Source of the DNA: Promethearchaeota archaeon
GTDB taxonomy: Archaea; Asgardarchaeota; Lokiarchaeia; Sigyniarchaeales; SOKP01
Reading direction: 5' to 3'
Assembly (NCBI GenBank): GCA_019894975.1
Contig: JAGXNO010000009.1
Span: 1 to 64,000 of the forward strand
DNA length: 64,000 nt
Shown: positions 17,157 to 24,754 of the stretch, one piece after another
How the letters are laid out: the number at the start of each line of letters is the position of its first letter
How positions within the stretch are numbered: position 1 is the first letter of the stretch
Notes under the pieces: model-generated
What the model saw: only the letters and a program-made list of their open reading frames with translations
What the model was told of the DNA's origin: nothing
The model's database searches: none
Made by a program: the position numbers and the translations under genes

Positions 17157-17843
17157 TTGGTTCTTGAAGCTGAAAGTGATAAGATTTCATTTTTTAAGCA
17201 ATATTTTTCGGTCATTATTTTAGCTGCTAACGTTATCGTATTTATTTGGCAACTAATGGATCCCGCAGGTCAAATGCATATAGAGGCTGCTTTTGTCCCC
17301 TCTGATTTTTTTGAAGGAAGGAACCTTTTAAGCTTATTTAGCTCTATATTTATGCACGGCGACATAATCCATATTATCATGAATATGTGGTTCTTCTTGG
17401 TGGTAACAGATAACTGTGAACACGCCATGGGGCATCTCTTATTTATTTTTACTTATATTGTTGCTGGTCTTTTTGGAAGCTTACTTCACGCTCTAAGTAC
17501 AATAATAATTCCTGTCTGGGGGCCCTTTTTGGCAGATATTCCTTCTCTAGGTGCCTCTGGTGCAATATTTGGGCTCATGGGAGTTTATCTGATTTTATAT
17601 TCAGGTAATAAGTTTTATCTCCCATCCTCCACAGGTATGACAACGAGAAAAGTAAGTGCAGGGTATTTTATAGTGACTTACTTTATTGCAGAGCTAACGT
17701 ATGCTATTGTATCACTAATGGATCCATTTAGCCTTGGTTCAACAGCACATTTTGCTCATGTTGGAGGTTTTATAGCAGGAGCAATTATTGCAGGGATTTT
17801 CAAAGCGGTCAAGGGAGAATCTTACAAGAAGAAAAAGAAGTAA
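17157..17843 (+). CDS. Rhomboid-family intramembrane serine protease
   Basis: This 228-residue membrane protein has about six helices. It has the rhomboid motifs in order: HGDIIHIIMNMWFF (H72-x-x-x-N76, oxyanion region), the nucleophile motif LGASGAIFG (Ser134) and the catalytic histidine in AHVGGFIAG (His201). It cleaves membrane-spanning substrates. The start is TTG at 17157, nine bases after GGAG; no upstream ATG fits. The C-terminus ends in a poly-lysine cytoplasmic tail. Confidence 0.93.
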   Translation: MVLEAESDKISFFKQYFSVIILAANVIVFIWQLMDPAGQMHIEAAFVPSDFFEGRNLLSLFSSIFMHGDIIHIIMNMWFFLVVTDNCEHAMGHLLFIFTYIVAGLFGSLLHALSTIIIPVWGPFLADIPSLGASGAIFGLMGVYLILYSGNKFYLPSSTGMTTRKVSAGYFIVTYFIAELTYAIVSLMDPFSLGSTAHFAHVGGFIAGAIIAGIFKAVKGESYKKKKK

Positions 17844-17937
17844 TTATTTAATTTCTTTTATTTTTTTTTTATAACAACCCAATTCCAGATGAAAAATAAG
17901 CTATCGAATTAGATGTGAAGTAAATCTATATAAACAT

Positions 17938-19053
17938 TTACTCTTTTTCAGATCTGGCAATTTCTGCTTTTTTATCTATGATTGTCATGTAGGTTGCTAG
18001 AGTGTTTCGGGGGGGAAGCGTTTCTTCTTCTTTTTTGTATAATTTAATAGCTTCGGATGTACATGTGGGTACGCATACACCACAACCAATGCACCTTGTT
18101 AAGTCAACTTTTGCAATAGCATCTTCTACTTCAATAGCATCCATGTTACACCGTTCCACACATGTTTCACAGCCTATACAAGAATCTTCATCAACTTCAG
18201 CATAAAAGTTAGTGGCAAAGAACTTAGCAGGTTCAGGAATCTTTTTCTGATGGGTTAAAATTCCACAACAACAACCACAGCAAGTACATATGTTCATTGG
18301 TCTAAGAGAATTCCCTGGCTGAAGAACCAGTCCGTCTTCCTCCGCTTTTCTCAAAATTTCAAGTGCTTCCTCCTTACTTATTTCTCTAGCAAATCCTTTC
18401 TCTAAATATTGTTTTGCTGCAGATCTAAATGAAAAACACGATTCGACTAATTTAGTTTTTGCACATGGGTCTTCCATTAATTCTTTAGCTTGCCTACAGA
18501 TACATTCGGCCACAGCAATAGGTTCACCTACAATCTCGATTAAATCTTTCATATCATCATAAGATGCGATTCCTTGTTCATAATCTAAAGTTTCTTCTAC
18601 AGGTATAACCCGTAACTGAGGAATTCCTGAAGAATTATATTCATCAATGAAAGCTTCATCTATATACTGCTCATGATCTGAATAAAATTCTTTGGTAAGT
18701 CTGCCTAACTGATACTCATACATGCCAATTATCAATGCTGCAATAGCATAGTATTTTTCCTCTAAAGCCCCAATATTCCTCGAACCTCGATTAATTGATC
18801 CTTTGAAATACATTTCATCTAATTTTTGTTCTAGTTCTTCTATTTCTATACCACTCTTCTTAAACCTTCTATATATTTTTTTCAAGGGTTCAGGTTGGAA
18901 TTTTAATTTTAATGCTATTTCGGCATCTTCAACAGTAAATAAATGTTTTAAAATCCTAATTTCCACCCCAGATTCTGTGGTTGGAAATCCTACGGGCATA
19001 CTATCAAGGTGTTCTTGAAGTCTTCGAAAGAGATCTTTACTTGTATCATTCAT
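17938..19053 (-). CDS. 4Fe-4S dicluster ferredoxin-like protein with extra cysteine-rich region
   Basis: This 371-residue protein has at its C-terminus two classic ferredoxin motifs, CIGCETCVERCNMDAIEV and CIGCGVCVPTCTSEAI. Upstream lie AECICRQ, a CAKTKLVESC segment, and CTCCGCCC near residue 255, which may hold further clusters. The same architecture recurs in archaeal and sulfate-reducer oxidoreductase-associated ferredoxins, where it is thought to serve electron transfer. The N-terminal ~150 residues are helical. No redox partner gene is adjacent. Confidence 0.85.
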   Translation of the reverse strand: MNDTSKDLFRRLQEHLDSMPVGFPTTESGVEIRILKHLFTVEDAEIALKLKFQPEPLKKIYRRFKKSGIEIEELEQKLDEMYFKGSINRGSRNIGALEEKYYAIAALIIGMYEYQLGRLTKEFYSDHEQYIDEAFIDEYNSSGIPQLRVIPVEETLDYEQGIASYDDMKDLIEIVGEPIAVAECICRQAKELMEDPCAKTKLVESCFSFRSAAKQYLEKGFAREISKEEALEILRKAEEDGLVLQPGNSLRPMNICTCCGCCCGILTHQKKIPEPAKFFATNFYAEVDEDSCIGCETCVERCNMDAIEVEDAIAKVDLTRCIGCGVCVPTCTSEAIKLYKKEEETLPPRNTLATYMTIIDKKAEIARSEKE

Positions 19054-19168
19054 AGATATTTGAAATAGTAAGAATTATAAAAAATTAATCAAAATAAATG
19101 ATAAAATTTTTTCTATAATGAATTATTTGAAAAGATAATACTCATTAAAAGTATTTTTAAAAAAGAAG

Positions 19169-20530
19169 ATGACAACTAATATCGTTGTAATTGGAATGGG
19201 ATACGTTGGAATTCCGATGAGTGCGTTGCTAGCTGATGTAGAGGATTTTTACGTTACTGGCATTCAACGTCGATCAAAACGTTCAGGGTGGAAGATTAAT
19301 TGGCTCAACGAAGGAAAGAATCCTTTTGAAGGAGAAGAACCTGGTTTAGATGAACTAATTGAAAGAGTAGTAAAAAATGGAAAATTCAAAGTAACTGATA
19401 ATTATGATCAAATTAAAGATGCAGACTATATTTTGGTTGATGTTCAGACCCCCGTTGACGAAAAAAGAATACCACGATACGAATCGTTAAGAGATGTTTC
19501 AAAACTTTTTGCTACTAAAATGAAAAAAGGAGTTACAGTAATTATTGAATCAACTGTCGCACCAGGGACAACAGATAAAATTGTACAACCAATCTTAGAA
19601 GAAGAAAGTGGATTAAAAAGAGGGGAAGACTTCTACCTAGTTTTTTCATTTGAGCGAGTAATGCCCGGGAAATTGCTTGAATACATTACAGATTTTCCGA
19701 GAGTGATTGGGGGAGGATGTGAAAGGGCTAATGAGAATGCTAAATTTCTTTATGGAAAAGTAGTAAAAGAAGAACTTCAGGTTACCGATACTTTAACAGC
19801 AGAATTGACAAAATGTATAGAAAACACATATAGAGACATAAATATAGCATTTTCTAATGAAATGGCTTTAGTAGCGGAAGATTTCAATCGAAATATATTC
19901 GAAGTAATTAAACTGATAAACTATAGGCATGATAGGATGATGCATTTTCCTGGTAGCGGAGTTGGGGGGCATTGTTTGACGAAGGATCCATGGTTACTGA
20001 TGTATGGTCTTGAAACATACACACCTAAGAAATATTTTGACCGAGTTAAAATTTTGCCTTATGGTAGAGAACTGAATGATTTTATGCCGGAACATATGGT
20101 TGAATTGATGGAAGATGCTTTAATGGAAGCTGACAAACATGATAATTTAAAGATTGCTTTAATGGGAGTTGCATATAAAGCTGATTGTGATGATACACGA
20201 AATACACCCACTGAAAGAATAATTCACTTTCTGAAAAATCGATATCATTCTCATAATATAGAATATATTGCCCATGATCCATGGGTAAGAGAAAAAGATT
20301 ACAACGAAACTGAATTAACATCTGATTATGATAAAGCAGTTAAGGATGCAGATGTGTTAATTTTCGCAACTAATCATAAAGAGTATTATTCCATAAACCT
20401 CGATGATTTAAAACATAAAATGCGAAATAAACCAATTATCATTGATGGACGTAATATATTTGATAAGGGATTGCTAAAAGCAAATGATTTTATCTATAGA
20501 AAAATAGGGGAAGGGTCAAAAAATAATTAA
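19169..20530 (+). CDS. UDP-sugar dehydrogenase (UDP-glucose/UDP-ManNAc 6-dehydrogenase family)
   Basis: This is a 453-residue protein. The N-terminal NAD-binding motif VVIGMGYVGIPMSALLADV is followed by ESTVAPGTTDKI, the central helix segment ELTKCIENTYRDINIAFSNE, and the active-site motif GSGVGGHCLTKDPW, whose Cys (about residue 268) forms the thiohemiacetal intermediate. The enzyme oxidises a UDP-hexose C6 to a uronate for surface glycans or N-glycosylation. WecC-like and Ugd-like members cannot be separated by eye. No glycosyltransferases are adjacent. Confidence 0.92.
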   Translation: MTTNIVVIGMGYVGIPMSALLADVEDFYVTGIQRRSKRSGWKINWLNEGKNPFEGEEPGLDELIERVVKNGKFKVTDNYDQIKDADYILVDVQTPVDEKRIPRYESLRDVSKLFATKMKKGVTVIIESTVAPGTTDKIVQPILEEESGLKRGEDFYLVFSFERVMPGKLLEYITDFPRVIGGGCERANENAKFLYGKVVKEELQVTDTLTAELTKCIENTYRDINIAFSNEMALVAEDFNRNIFEVIKLINYRHDRMMHFPGSGVGGHCLTKDPWLLMYGLETYTPKKYFDRVKILPYGRELNDFMPEHMVELMEDALMEADKHDNLKIALMGVAYKADCDDTRNTPTERIIHFLKNRYHSHNIEYIAHDPWVREKDYNETELTSDYDKAVKDADVLIFATNHKEYYSINLDDLKHKMRNKPIIIDGRNIFDKGLLKANDFIYRKIGEGSKNN

Positions 20531-20554
20531 AACTAAATAAAAAAGACTTTGTTA

Positions 20555-20580
20555 TAATCTCTAGTTCTTGCAGAACTCAA
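20555..20580 (-). promoter_or_regulatory. 3'-UTR hairpin of copy B, SECIS-like candidate
   Basis: Read on the minus strand, AGTTC-TGCAA-GAACT (20577-20563) is a perfect 5-bp hairpin followed by AGAGATTA. The same arrangement, AATTC-CGCAAA-GAATT then GGAGATTA, follows copy A. The second stem pair is G-C here and A-U there, a compensatory change. It lies about 43 bases after the copy B stop codon and about 130 bases after its in-frame TGA. Confidence 0.5.
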
Positions 20581-20617
20581 AATTAAATCCTAACGTTTTT
20601 TGATTTAATTTCTTGAG
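20576..20617 (-). other. Second hairpin directly after copy B, bulged 14-bp stem
   Basis: On the minus strand CTCAA pairs with TTGAG and AATTAAATC with GATTTAATT. A two-base GA bulge sits on the 5' side and the apical loop is A-rich (12 bases). It begins three bases after the copy B stop. Its 3' end overlaps the conserved hairpin by two to five bases, so the two folds may be alternatives. Confidence 0.45.
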
Positions 20618-20619
20618 AC

Positions 20620-20766
20620 TTATTTATTATTTGGGGTTTCTGCTAAATCTTCCTTTACCATTTGTAATTTTCGTGCTCTTTGATACCACATATTAACCAT
20701 TGATCAAGTTGTAGCATAACAACCATCATCAAATTCTAAATCCAGATAATCTTCTTCTTCTTCCAT
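20620..20766 (-). CDS. Candidate small selenoprotein, copy B (in-frame TGA at codon 21)
   Basis: The frame runs from ATG at 20766 to TAA at 20622-20620 and encodes 48 residues if TGA at 20706-20704 is read through. The first 20 residues are MEEEEDYLDLEFDDGCYATT, then U21, then SMVNMWYQRARKLQMVKEDL and a short polar tail. Copy A (20971-21132) has its TGA at the same codon and shares the pattern F12-x4-Y17-x3-U21-x2-V24 plus a basic helix with Leu34. A cysteine five residues before U21 gives C-x4-U, a possible redox pair. TGA is a normal stop elsewhere in this window, so general reassignment is unlikely. The family is not recognised; selenocysteine is inferred. Confidence 0.55.
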
Positions 20767-20917
20767 TGTTAAAAACCAATTTGTTTTTTAATTAATTTGA
20801 AACAGATGAGAGATTAAAGGGTGCTGATCATAAAAGATAAAATCCGATGAGAATAAGTTAATTTTTTATAAAGATAAGAGTAATTTTAATAATTATAAAT
20901 AAAATAAGTAGGAAATT

Positions 20918-20948
20918 TAATCTCCAATTCTTTGCGGAATTTCTAAGA
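20918..20948 (-). promoter_or_regulatory. 3'-UTR hairpin of copy A, SECIS-like candidate
   Basis: On the minus strand the core AATTC-CGCAAA-GAATT (20941-20926) is flanked by an outer helix TCTT/GAGA with a small asymmetric internal loop (AGA opposite G), and is followed by GGAGATTA. It starts about 23-30 bases after the copy A stop and about 125 bases after its in-frame TGA. The loop GCAA and the GAGATTA tail are shared with the copy B element. Confidence 0.5.
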
Positions 20949-20970
20949 ATGGCTTCTAGCATTTAATAAG

Positions 20971-21132
20971 CTATTCTTTGAGATTTTTTTTATTTTGTTT
21001 GGTTTCTTTTCTTAATTTTCGTTTAAGTCTTAAATTTTTAATACTATTCATGATTTGATCGACTGTAACTCACCCTGATTTATAGGGATCATTACAGAAC
21101 GATGTATTAATTCTATCTTTCCACTCAGACAT
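20971..21132 (-). CDS. Candidate small selenoprotein, copy A (in-frame TGA at codon 21)
   Basis: The frame runs from ATG at 21132 to TAG at 20973-20971. The first 20 residues are MSEWKDRINTSFCNDPYKSG, then TGA (21072-21070) as codon 21, then VTVDQIMNSIKNLRLKRKLR and a lysine-rich end, 53 residues in all. Cys13 lies eight residues before U21. Identity to copy B is low but spread on both sides of the TGA (M1, D6, F12, Y17, U21, V24, L34), with no indel up to there. This argues that the downstream part is translated. A TATA-like tattttataac lies upstream (about 21160-21170). A pseudogene pair is the main alternative. Confidence 0.55.
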
Positions 21133-21319
21133 TTGAATCAATTATTTGTTAGTTTTTTAGTTATAAAATAGAGAGAAAAATAAATATCTTATTTTTATGG
21201 TAGATAAGTTAGAGGATCTCTATGTGTAAACACCCTCCTATATAGTAATTTTTGGAATAAATTTTTAAAAACGAACTCTAACATATATTTAAACTTGTAA
21301 ATTTGAAAAAGTGATTTAA

Positions 21320-21997
21320 ATGATTTTTGATTATTGGGATGCAATTCGAGGTTTTTTTAGTTGGGTTGGTGAATCCGCCGCAATAATGATGGTTTTAAGT
21401 GGTTTAATGGCAATTACTTGGCTAGGTTTAGAAAGGAAGCGGAGAGGATCATTCACCAAAAGAAAAGTAGAAATAGAGTTTGTTGTAACAAGGTTTTTAC
21501 GGGGATTATCTTATCTTGGTTTGGTTCTGGGGATATTTGTGGTGTGGTCGGGCGCTATTGGGTTAATAAGAAACATACCCCCTAGTTTTGAATACCGAGA
21601 CGTCACCGAAGATGCTGCTAATCATTTTACATGCATCTTTTTGATAGTTATAGGAATTGTGATGTTTATGAAGCCAATCAGCGATCTTCCACTGTCAAGT
21701 ATTATTGGTCTCTTAGCCGGAACTGCTACGGTTGTCATAATTGCCTTACTCGTACCAGAAGGAGCGGTTCAATTAATTGCCGGAGTAATAGATCCAAAAT
21801 GGCTGCTGGTTATAATTTTTGTTATAATAACAGTAATCGTTGCGCTTACGGTGAAATTTTATGTGGGTGTGTTAAAAACGATATCAAAATTTCTGTCGTG
21901 GCCTCCTGTAGCATTTGTAGTTATGATTTTTTGCTTAGTTCAAGGGTTTGCGTTATGGATTTGGGGTGTAAGTATCTTCGGTTTAAACCTCTTATAA
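21320..21997 (+). CDS. Hypothetical membrane protein, 225 aa
   Basis: Five hydrophobic segments are visible (about 15-35, 55-80, 95-115, 120-150 and 155-225, the last probably two helices). Between the first two lies a basic loop, RKRRGSFTKRKVE, that should face the cytoplasm. No family motif is recognised. The SD-like GTGAT lies just upstream of the ATG. An overlapping +1 frame (21631-22002) is a shadow. It may belong with the small membrane and coiled-coil genes that follow. Confidence 0.7.
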   Translation: MIFDYWDAIRGFFSWVGESAAIMMVLSGLMAITWLGLERKRRGSFTKRKVEIEFVVTRFLRGLSYLGLVLGIFVVWSGAIGLIRNIPPSFEYRDVTEDAANHFTCIFLIVIGIVMFMKPISDLPLSSIIGLLAGTATVVIIALLVPEGAVQLIAGVIDPKWLLVIIFVIITVIVALTVKFYVGVLKTISKFLSWPPVAFVVMIFCLVQGFALWIWGVSIFGLNLL

Positions 21998-22116
21998 TTT
22001 AAATAATTTTTTTTATATTTTTTTTGTTTGAGAATATAATTATTTTCAGATTTTAGTACCAATTTTAATAAAAAGGAAACATTATTTTAGCTTAACCACG
22101 AAGTTAATGAAAAAAA

Positions 22117-22386
22117 ATGGCTGGAATTAAAGAGATAAGAAAAGAACTTACAGAATTAAGAACTAGTATGAATAGATTAACAGAAGAATTACATGAAACT
22201 AATATCACTATAAGGGAATCTTTAAAATTAACATCTCAAACTATTACAGAAATGAGTAAATCATTAGATGCTACAATGAGAACGATGTCAGATTTGACCA
22301 TTCAAATGAATATAAGAGAAACCATTTTAAAGAGTCTCGGAATTGATGGGATGATTCCAGATTTTCTTAAAAAAAAAAAGAAGTAA
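22117..22386 (+). CDS. Small coiled-coil protein, 89 aa
   Basis: Residues 5-80 show a continuous heptad pattern (IKEIRKELTELRTSMNRLTE and on) rich in Leu, Thr, Met and Glu. It ends IPDFLKKKKK with a basic tail. It has no enzyme motif. A structural or scaffolding role, possibly at the membrane through the lysine tail, is an inference. It lies 11 bases from the convergent small membrane protein gene. Confidence 0.65.
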   Translation: MAGIKEIRKELTELRTSMNRLTEELHETNITIRESLKLTSQTITEMSKSLDATMRTMSDLTIQMNIRETILKSLGIDGMIPDFLKKKKK

Positions 22387-22397
22387 ACATCCCCTTT

Positions 22398-22583
22398 TTA
22401 TTCCTTTTCCCATCTTGTTAGAACAAAATATGCGATAACTAGGGATATCATATAAACCACTGTAATTAATGACCATAAAACAACTTCATTTGAGTTGTTT
22501 TCAATTACTCCGACTATAGCTTTATATATAAAATAGATGCTAAATAGGGCTAACAGTCTAATTGTTGATCGTGCTTTATCCAT
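22398..22583 (-). CDS. Small two-helix membrane protein, 61 aa
   Basis: Two transmembrane segments (LLALFSIYFIYKAIVGVI and VLWSLITVVYMISLVIAYF) are separated by a short polar loop, with charged ends (MDKARST and TRWEKE). The ATG start and single stop are clean. No family is recognised. Confidence 0.6.
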   Translation of the reverse strand: MDKARSTIRLLALFSIYFIYKAIVGVIENNSNEVVLWSLITVVYMISLVIAYFVLTRWEKE

Positions 22584-22667
22584 GATTCATTATAAACTAA
22601 TATTTAATGATTAAAGTAATATATTACTTAGAATTTAATTAATTTAATTAAATTATTAATTTAAAAA

Positions 22668-22874
22668 ATGTCAGATATGTCAACTCCTCCTGAATGTTTT
22701 ATTTGTAAAAAAACCAGTGAAAGATCAATAGAAAATAGTTACTATTGTATATGCGATGTTGCTATATGCCCTGACTGTGTTAATTCTACTAAAAAAAATG
22801 ACAAAACTTGGATTTGTCCTCATTGTAAAGAAGAAAATAACTTAGAAGAAAGTAGATTATTCCGATCATCATAA
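22668..22874 (+). CDS. Small zinc-finger (RING-/treble-clef-like) protein, 68 aa
   Basis: Eight metal-ligand candidates lie in order: CFIC, CIC, CPDC and CPHC. This C-x2-C, C-x-C, C-x2-C, C-x2-C spacing fits two zinc ions in a RING-like or zinc-ribbon pair. RING-type proteins occur in Asgard archaea, but no ubiquitin, E1 or E2 gene is in the window, so E3 function is not claimed. The ATG follows an AT-rich stretch without SD. Confidence 0.7.
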   Translation: MSDMSTPPECFICKKTSERSIENSYYCICDVAICPDCVNSTKKNDKTWICPHCKEENNLEESRLFRSS

Positions 22875-23080
22875 GATAATTTTCGTTTCTTAAGCTATGA
22901 TGAAAAAAAAATTAATTATGATTTCATTAAAATGATATCATTGAGGAAGACTGAGTTTAAGAAACATATTTTATTATGAGTTATAATATTTCATCTTGGT
23001 AGAAAAAAGTGGAAAGATATAAACTATTATGGTTTTCTGAATTTTATTATCTAATTAAATAATTTTTATGGTGGTATAAA

Positions 23081-23569
23081 TTGACTGCAAACATCATTAC
23101 AAAAGTAGTAGAATTAGATAATTGTAATAAAGATTTACTCATAAAGGCGCTTTACACAGAAAAATTTTGGGAGATTACTAATCCGGCAAAAAAAATCGAC
23201 GCAAAGTTCATCGCACCTAATGTATTATATAGCAAAATAACTGATGAGATTGTGAAAATTCCTGTCGAAATGGAAGGAGAACTAGTATTACAAGATGAAG
23301 GAGAGCAAGAAGAAGGAAAAGGACGATTAATTGAACTTAATGTTCGTAATAATGAAGATGTTAGAGAACTTGAGGGAAGAATAAGGATTAAAGCGTTAAC
23401 ACCTACCAAAACAAAGTTTGGTATATATATAAAGAGTTTTAAATTAGGATCTGATTTTTCGAGTTTAATAGGGGGGGTAGCAGAATTAACTTTGAGAAAT
23501 AAGATCACAGAAATGTTAAGAAAGCTAGAACGTTGGCTTAGAACCAACTCTTTAAATGATTTACTATAA
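23081..23569 (+). CDS. Hypothetical SRPBCC/START-like protein, 162 aa
   Basis: The alternation of strands (ITKVVELDNCNKDLLIKALY at the N-terminus, then two long beta-hairpins) ending in the helix ITEMLRKLERWL resembles a helix-grip (SRPBCC) fold that binds hydrophobic ligands. This is a pattern judgement only. The start is TTG at 23081, five bases after the SD GGTGGT. The upstream 200 bases contain a 12-bp palindrome. Confidence 0.55.
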   Translation: MTANIITKVVELDNCNKDLLIKALYTEKFWEITNPAKKIDAKFIAPNVLYSKITDEIVKIPVEMEGELVLQDEGEQEEGKGRLIELNVRNNEDVRELEGRIRIKALTPTKTKFGIYIKSFKLGSDFSSLIGGVAELTLRNKITEMLRKLERWLRTNSLNDLL

Positions 23570-23725
23570 CATTTTTTACCGAGATCTATTGTTAATAGTG
23601 AATTTATAAGGTTTAAATCCATAACTTAATTAAGTCTTAAAATTATTTTCTTTATCCTAAGAATTTAGTGAGAGATTTAGAAGAATATTTTTATATCAGG
23701 TACATACTCGTTTAGGTGTTTTGAG

Positions 23726-24571
23726 ATTAACATTTGGATCTTAGAATCTGATTCAGGAATTACATTGGTATATAAACCGTATATGGATTTCCCTGTTAAC
23801 GAGGATCTCGTTTCGGGACTTTTAACGGCGCTTAATCAGTTCACTATAGTAGAATTTAAGCAGGGCATTGATTCTATAGAAATGGGTGGCCTAAGATGGG
23901 TTTATATTCAAGATAAAGAAACTAACTTATTATTTATTGCCGCAGATTCTAAAGCCATAAGCACAGATATGCTTAGATCGAGATTAGACGTCATTCGGCA
24001 CACATTTATCCAACAGTATGCAAATTCTAAAAATCGCTGGAAGGATAAATGGACAGGCAATGTTGAGGTTTACAAACCGTTTGAGAATGTTATTGATGAA
24101 TACTATACCCAGTGGATACAAGCTGAACGTATAACCACAGTTGCTGAATTTTTCGATATATTAGGTATCTTTCAACAGATCCTAAATTTAATAATGAACG
24201 TTATTGAAGGACATCTGTTTGCAAAAAAAAAGCAGAGAATTTATAAGAAAATTGAAAAAATGTTTAAAAATTATACAAAGTTAGAGATTGTGAAGAAAAA
24301 TCCAGAATTGAGCAATATCGTATTTCACAGAAAGACTGGAATTAATATTATTAATATTAATCCTATGAACTGTGATATGCTTGTTGTAGAGAAACAAATT
24401 ATAAATTTAATTAAGCGAATGGTAGAAATCCTTAAGGATGAGGAAGAATATTTTGAATCCTTGAAATTTTTTGTTGATGAAAATATTTTTGAGTATCTTC
24501 TCTCGAATTTTTCTCTTTTAAATGATTTAAACTTGTTCATTTTTTTAATCAAACTTTTTCTAATGAAGTAA
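23726..24571 (+). CDS. Longin/roadblock-like archaeal protein, predicted AUU start
   Basis: This 281-residue protein begins NIWILESDSGITLVYKPYMD and continues EDLVSGLLTALNQF and IDSIEMGGLRWVYI. This is the typical start of a widespread archaeal family with a profilin-like longin/roadblock fold, abundant in Asgard genomes and thought to work with small GTPases (inferred). The C-terminal half is helical and ends with a hydrophobic segment. The first canonical codon (TTG 23765) would remove the first strand. ATT at 23726 sits seven bases after the SD AGGTG, and no ATG/GTG/TTG lies between it and the upstream stop at 23678. Confidence 0.65.
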   Translation: MNIWILESDSGITLVYKPYMDFPVNEDLVSGLLTALNQFTIVEFKQGIDSIEMGGLRWVYIQDKETNLLFIAADSKAISTDMLRSRLDVIRHTFIQQYANSKNRWKDKWTGNVEVYKPFENVIDEYYTQWIQAERITTVAEFFDILGIFQQILNLIMNVIEGHLFAKKKQRIYKKIEKMFKNYTKLEIVKKNPELSNIVFHRKTGINIININPMNCDMLVVEKQIINLIKRMVEILKDEEEYFESLKFFVDENIFEYLLSNFSLLNDLNLFIFLIKLFLMK

Positions 24572-24646
24572 TCTATCTTTAATCTCTTGAATTTATTCGG
24601 CTAAATTTAGATAGATGTAGAAGTTATAAATCAGATCTTTAGTATT

Positions 24647-24672
24647 CTTAACTTTTTACTACTCAAGTTAAG
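24647..24672 (+). promoter_or_regulatory. Inverted repeat upstream of the ArsB/NhaD-like transporter gene
   Basis: CTTAACTT (24647-24654) and AAGTTAAG (24665-24672) form a perfect 8-bp inverted repeat with a 10-base spacer, about 85-110 bases before the start codon. It could be an operator or an RNA hairpin. Confidence 0.35.
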
Positions 24673-24754
24673 GAAAATTAATTTTAAATAGATTTATTAA
24701 AAGATGTTTATTAAAAATATTAATTGACTTCAAATATTTAATTTCGAAATAATA

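Noticed and set aside
20620..21132. Two nonsense-mutated pseudogenes
   Set aside because: Both stops fall on the identical codon in clearly diverged copies, frames stay open on both sides, and a covarying hairpin follows each. Decay would not preserve this, though it remains the main alternative.
20620..21132. TGA read as tryptophan throughout the organism
   Set aside because: Several clear genes here (for example those ending at 1576, 11521, 52780 and 63783) end in TGA, and TGG is used for Trp in copies A and B themselves.
21631..22002. Overlapping plus-strand ORF, Cys- and Arg-rich
   Set aside because: Frame-shifted shadow of the membrane protein at 21320-21997.
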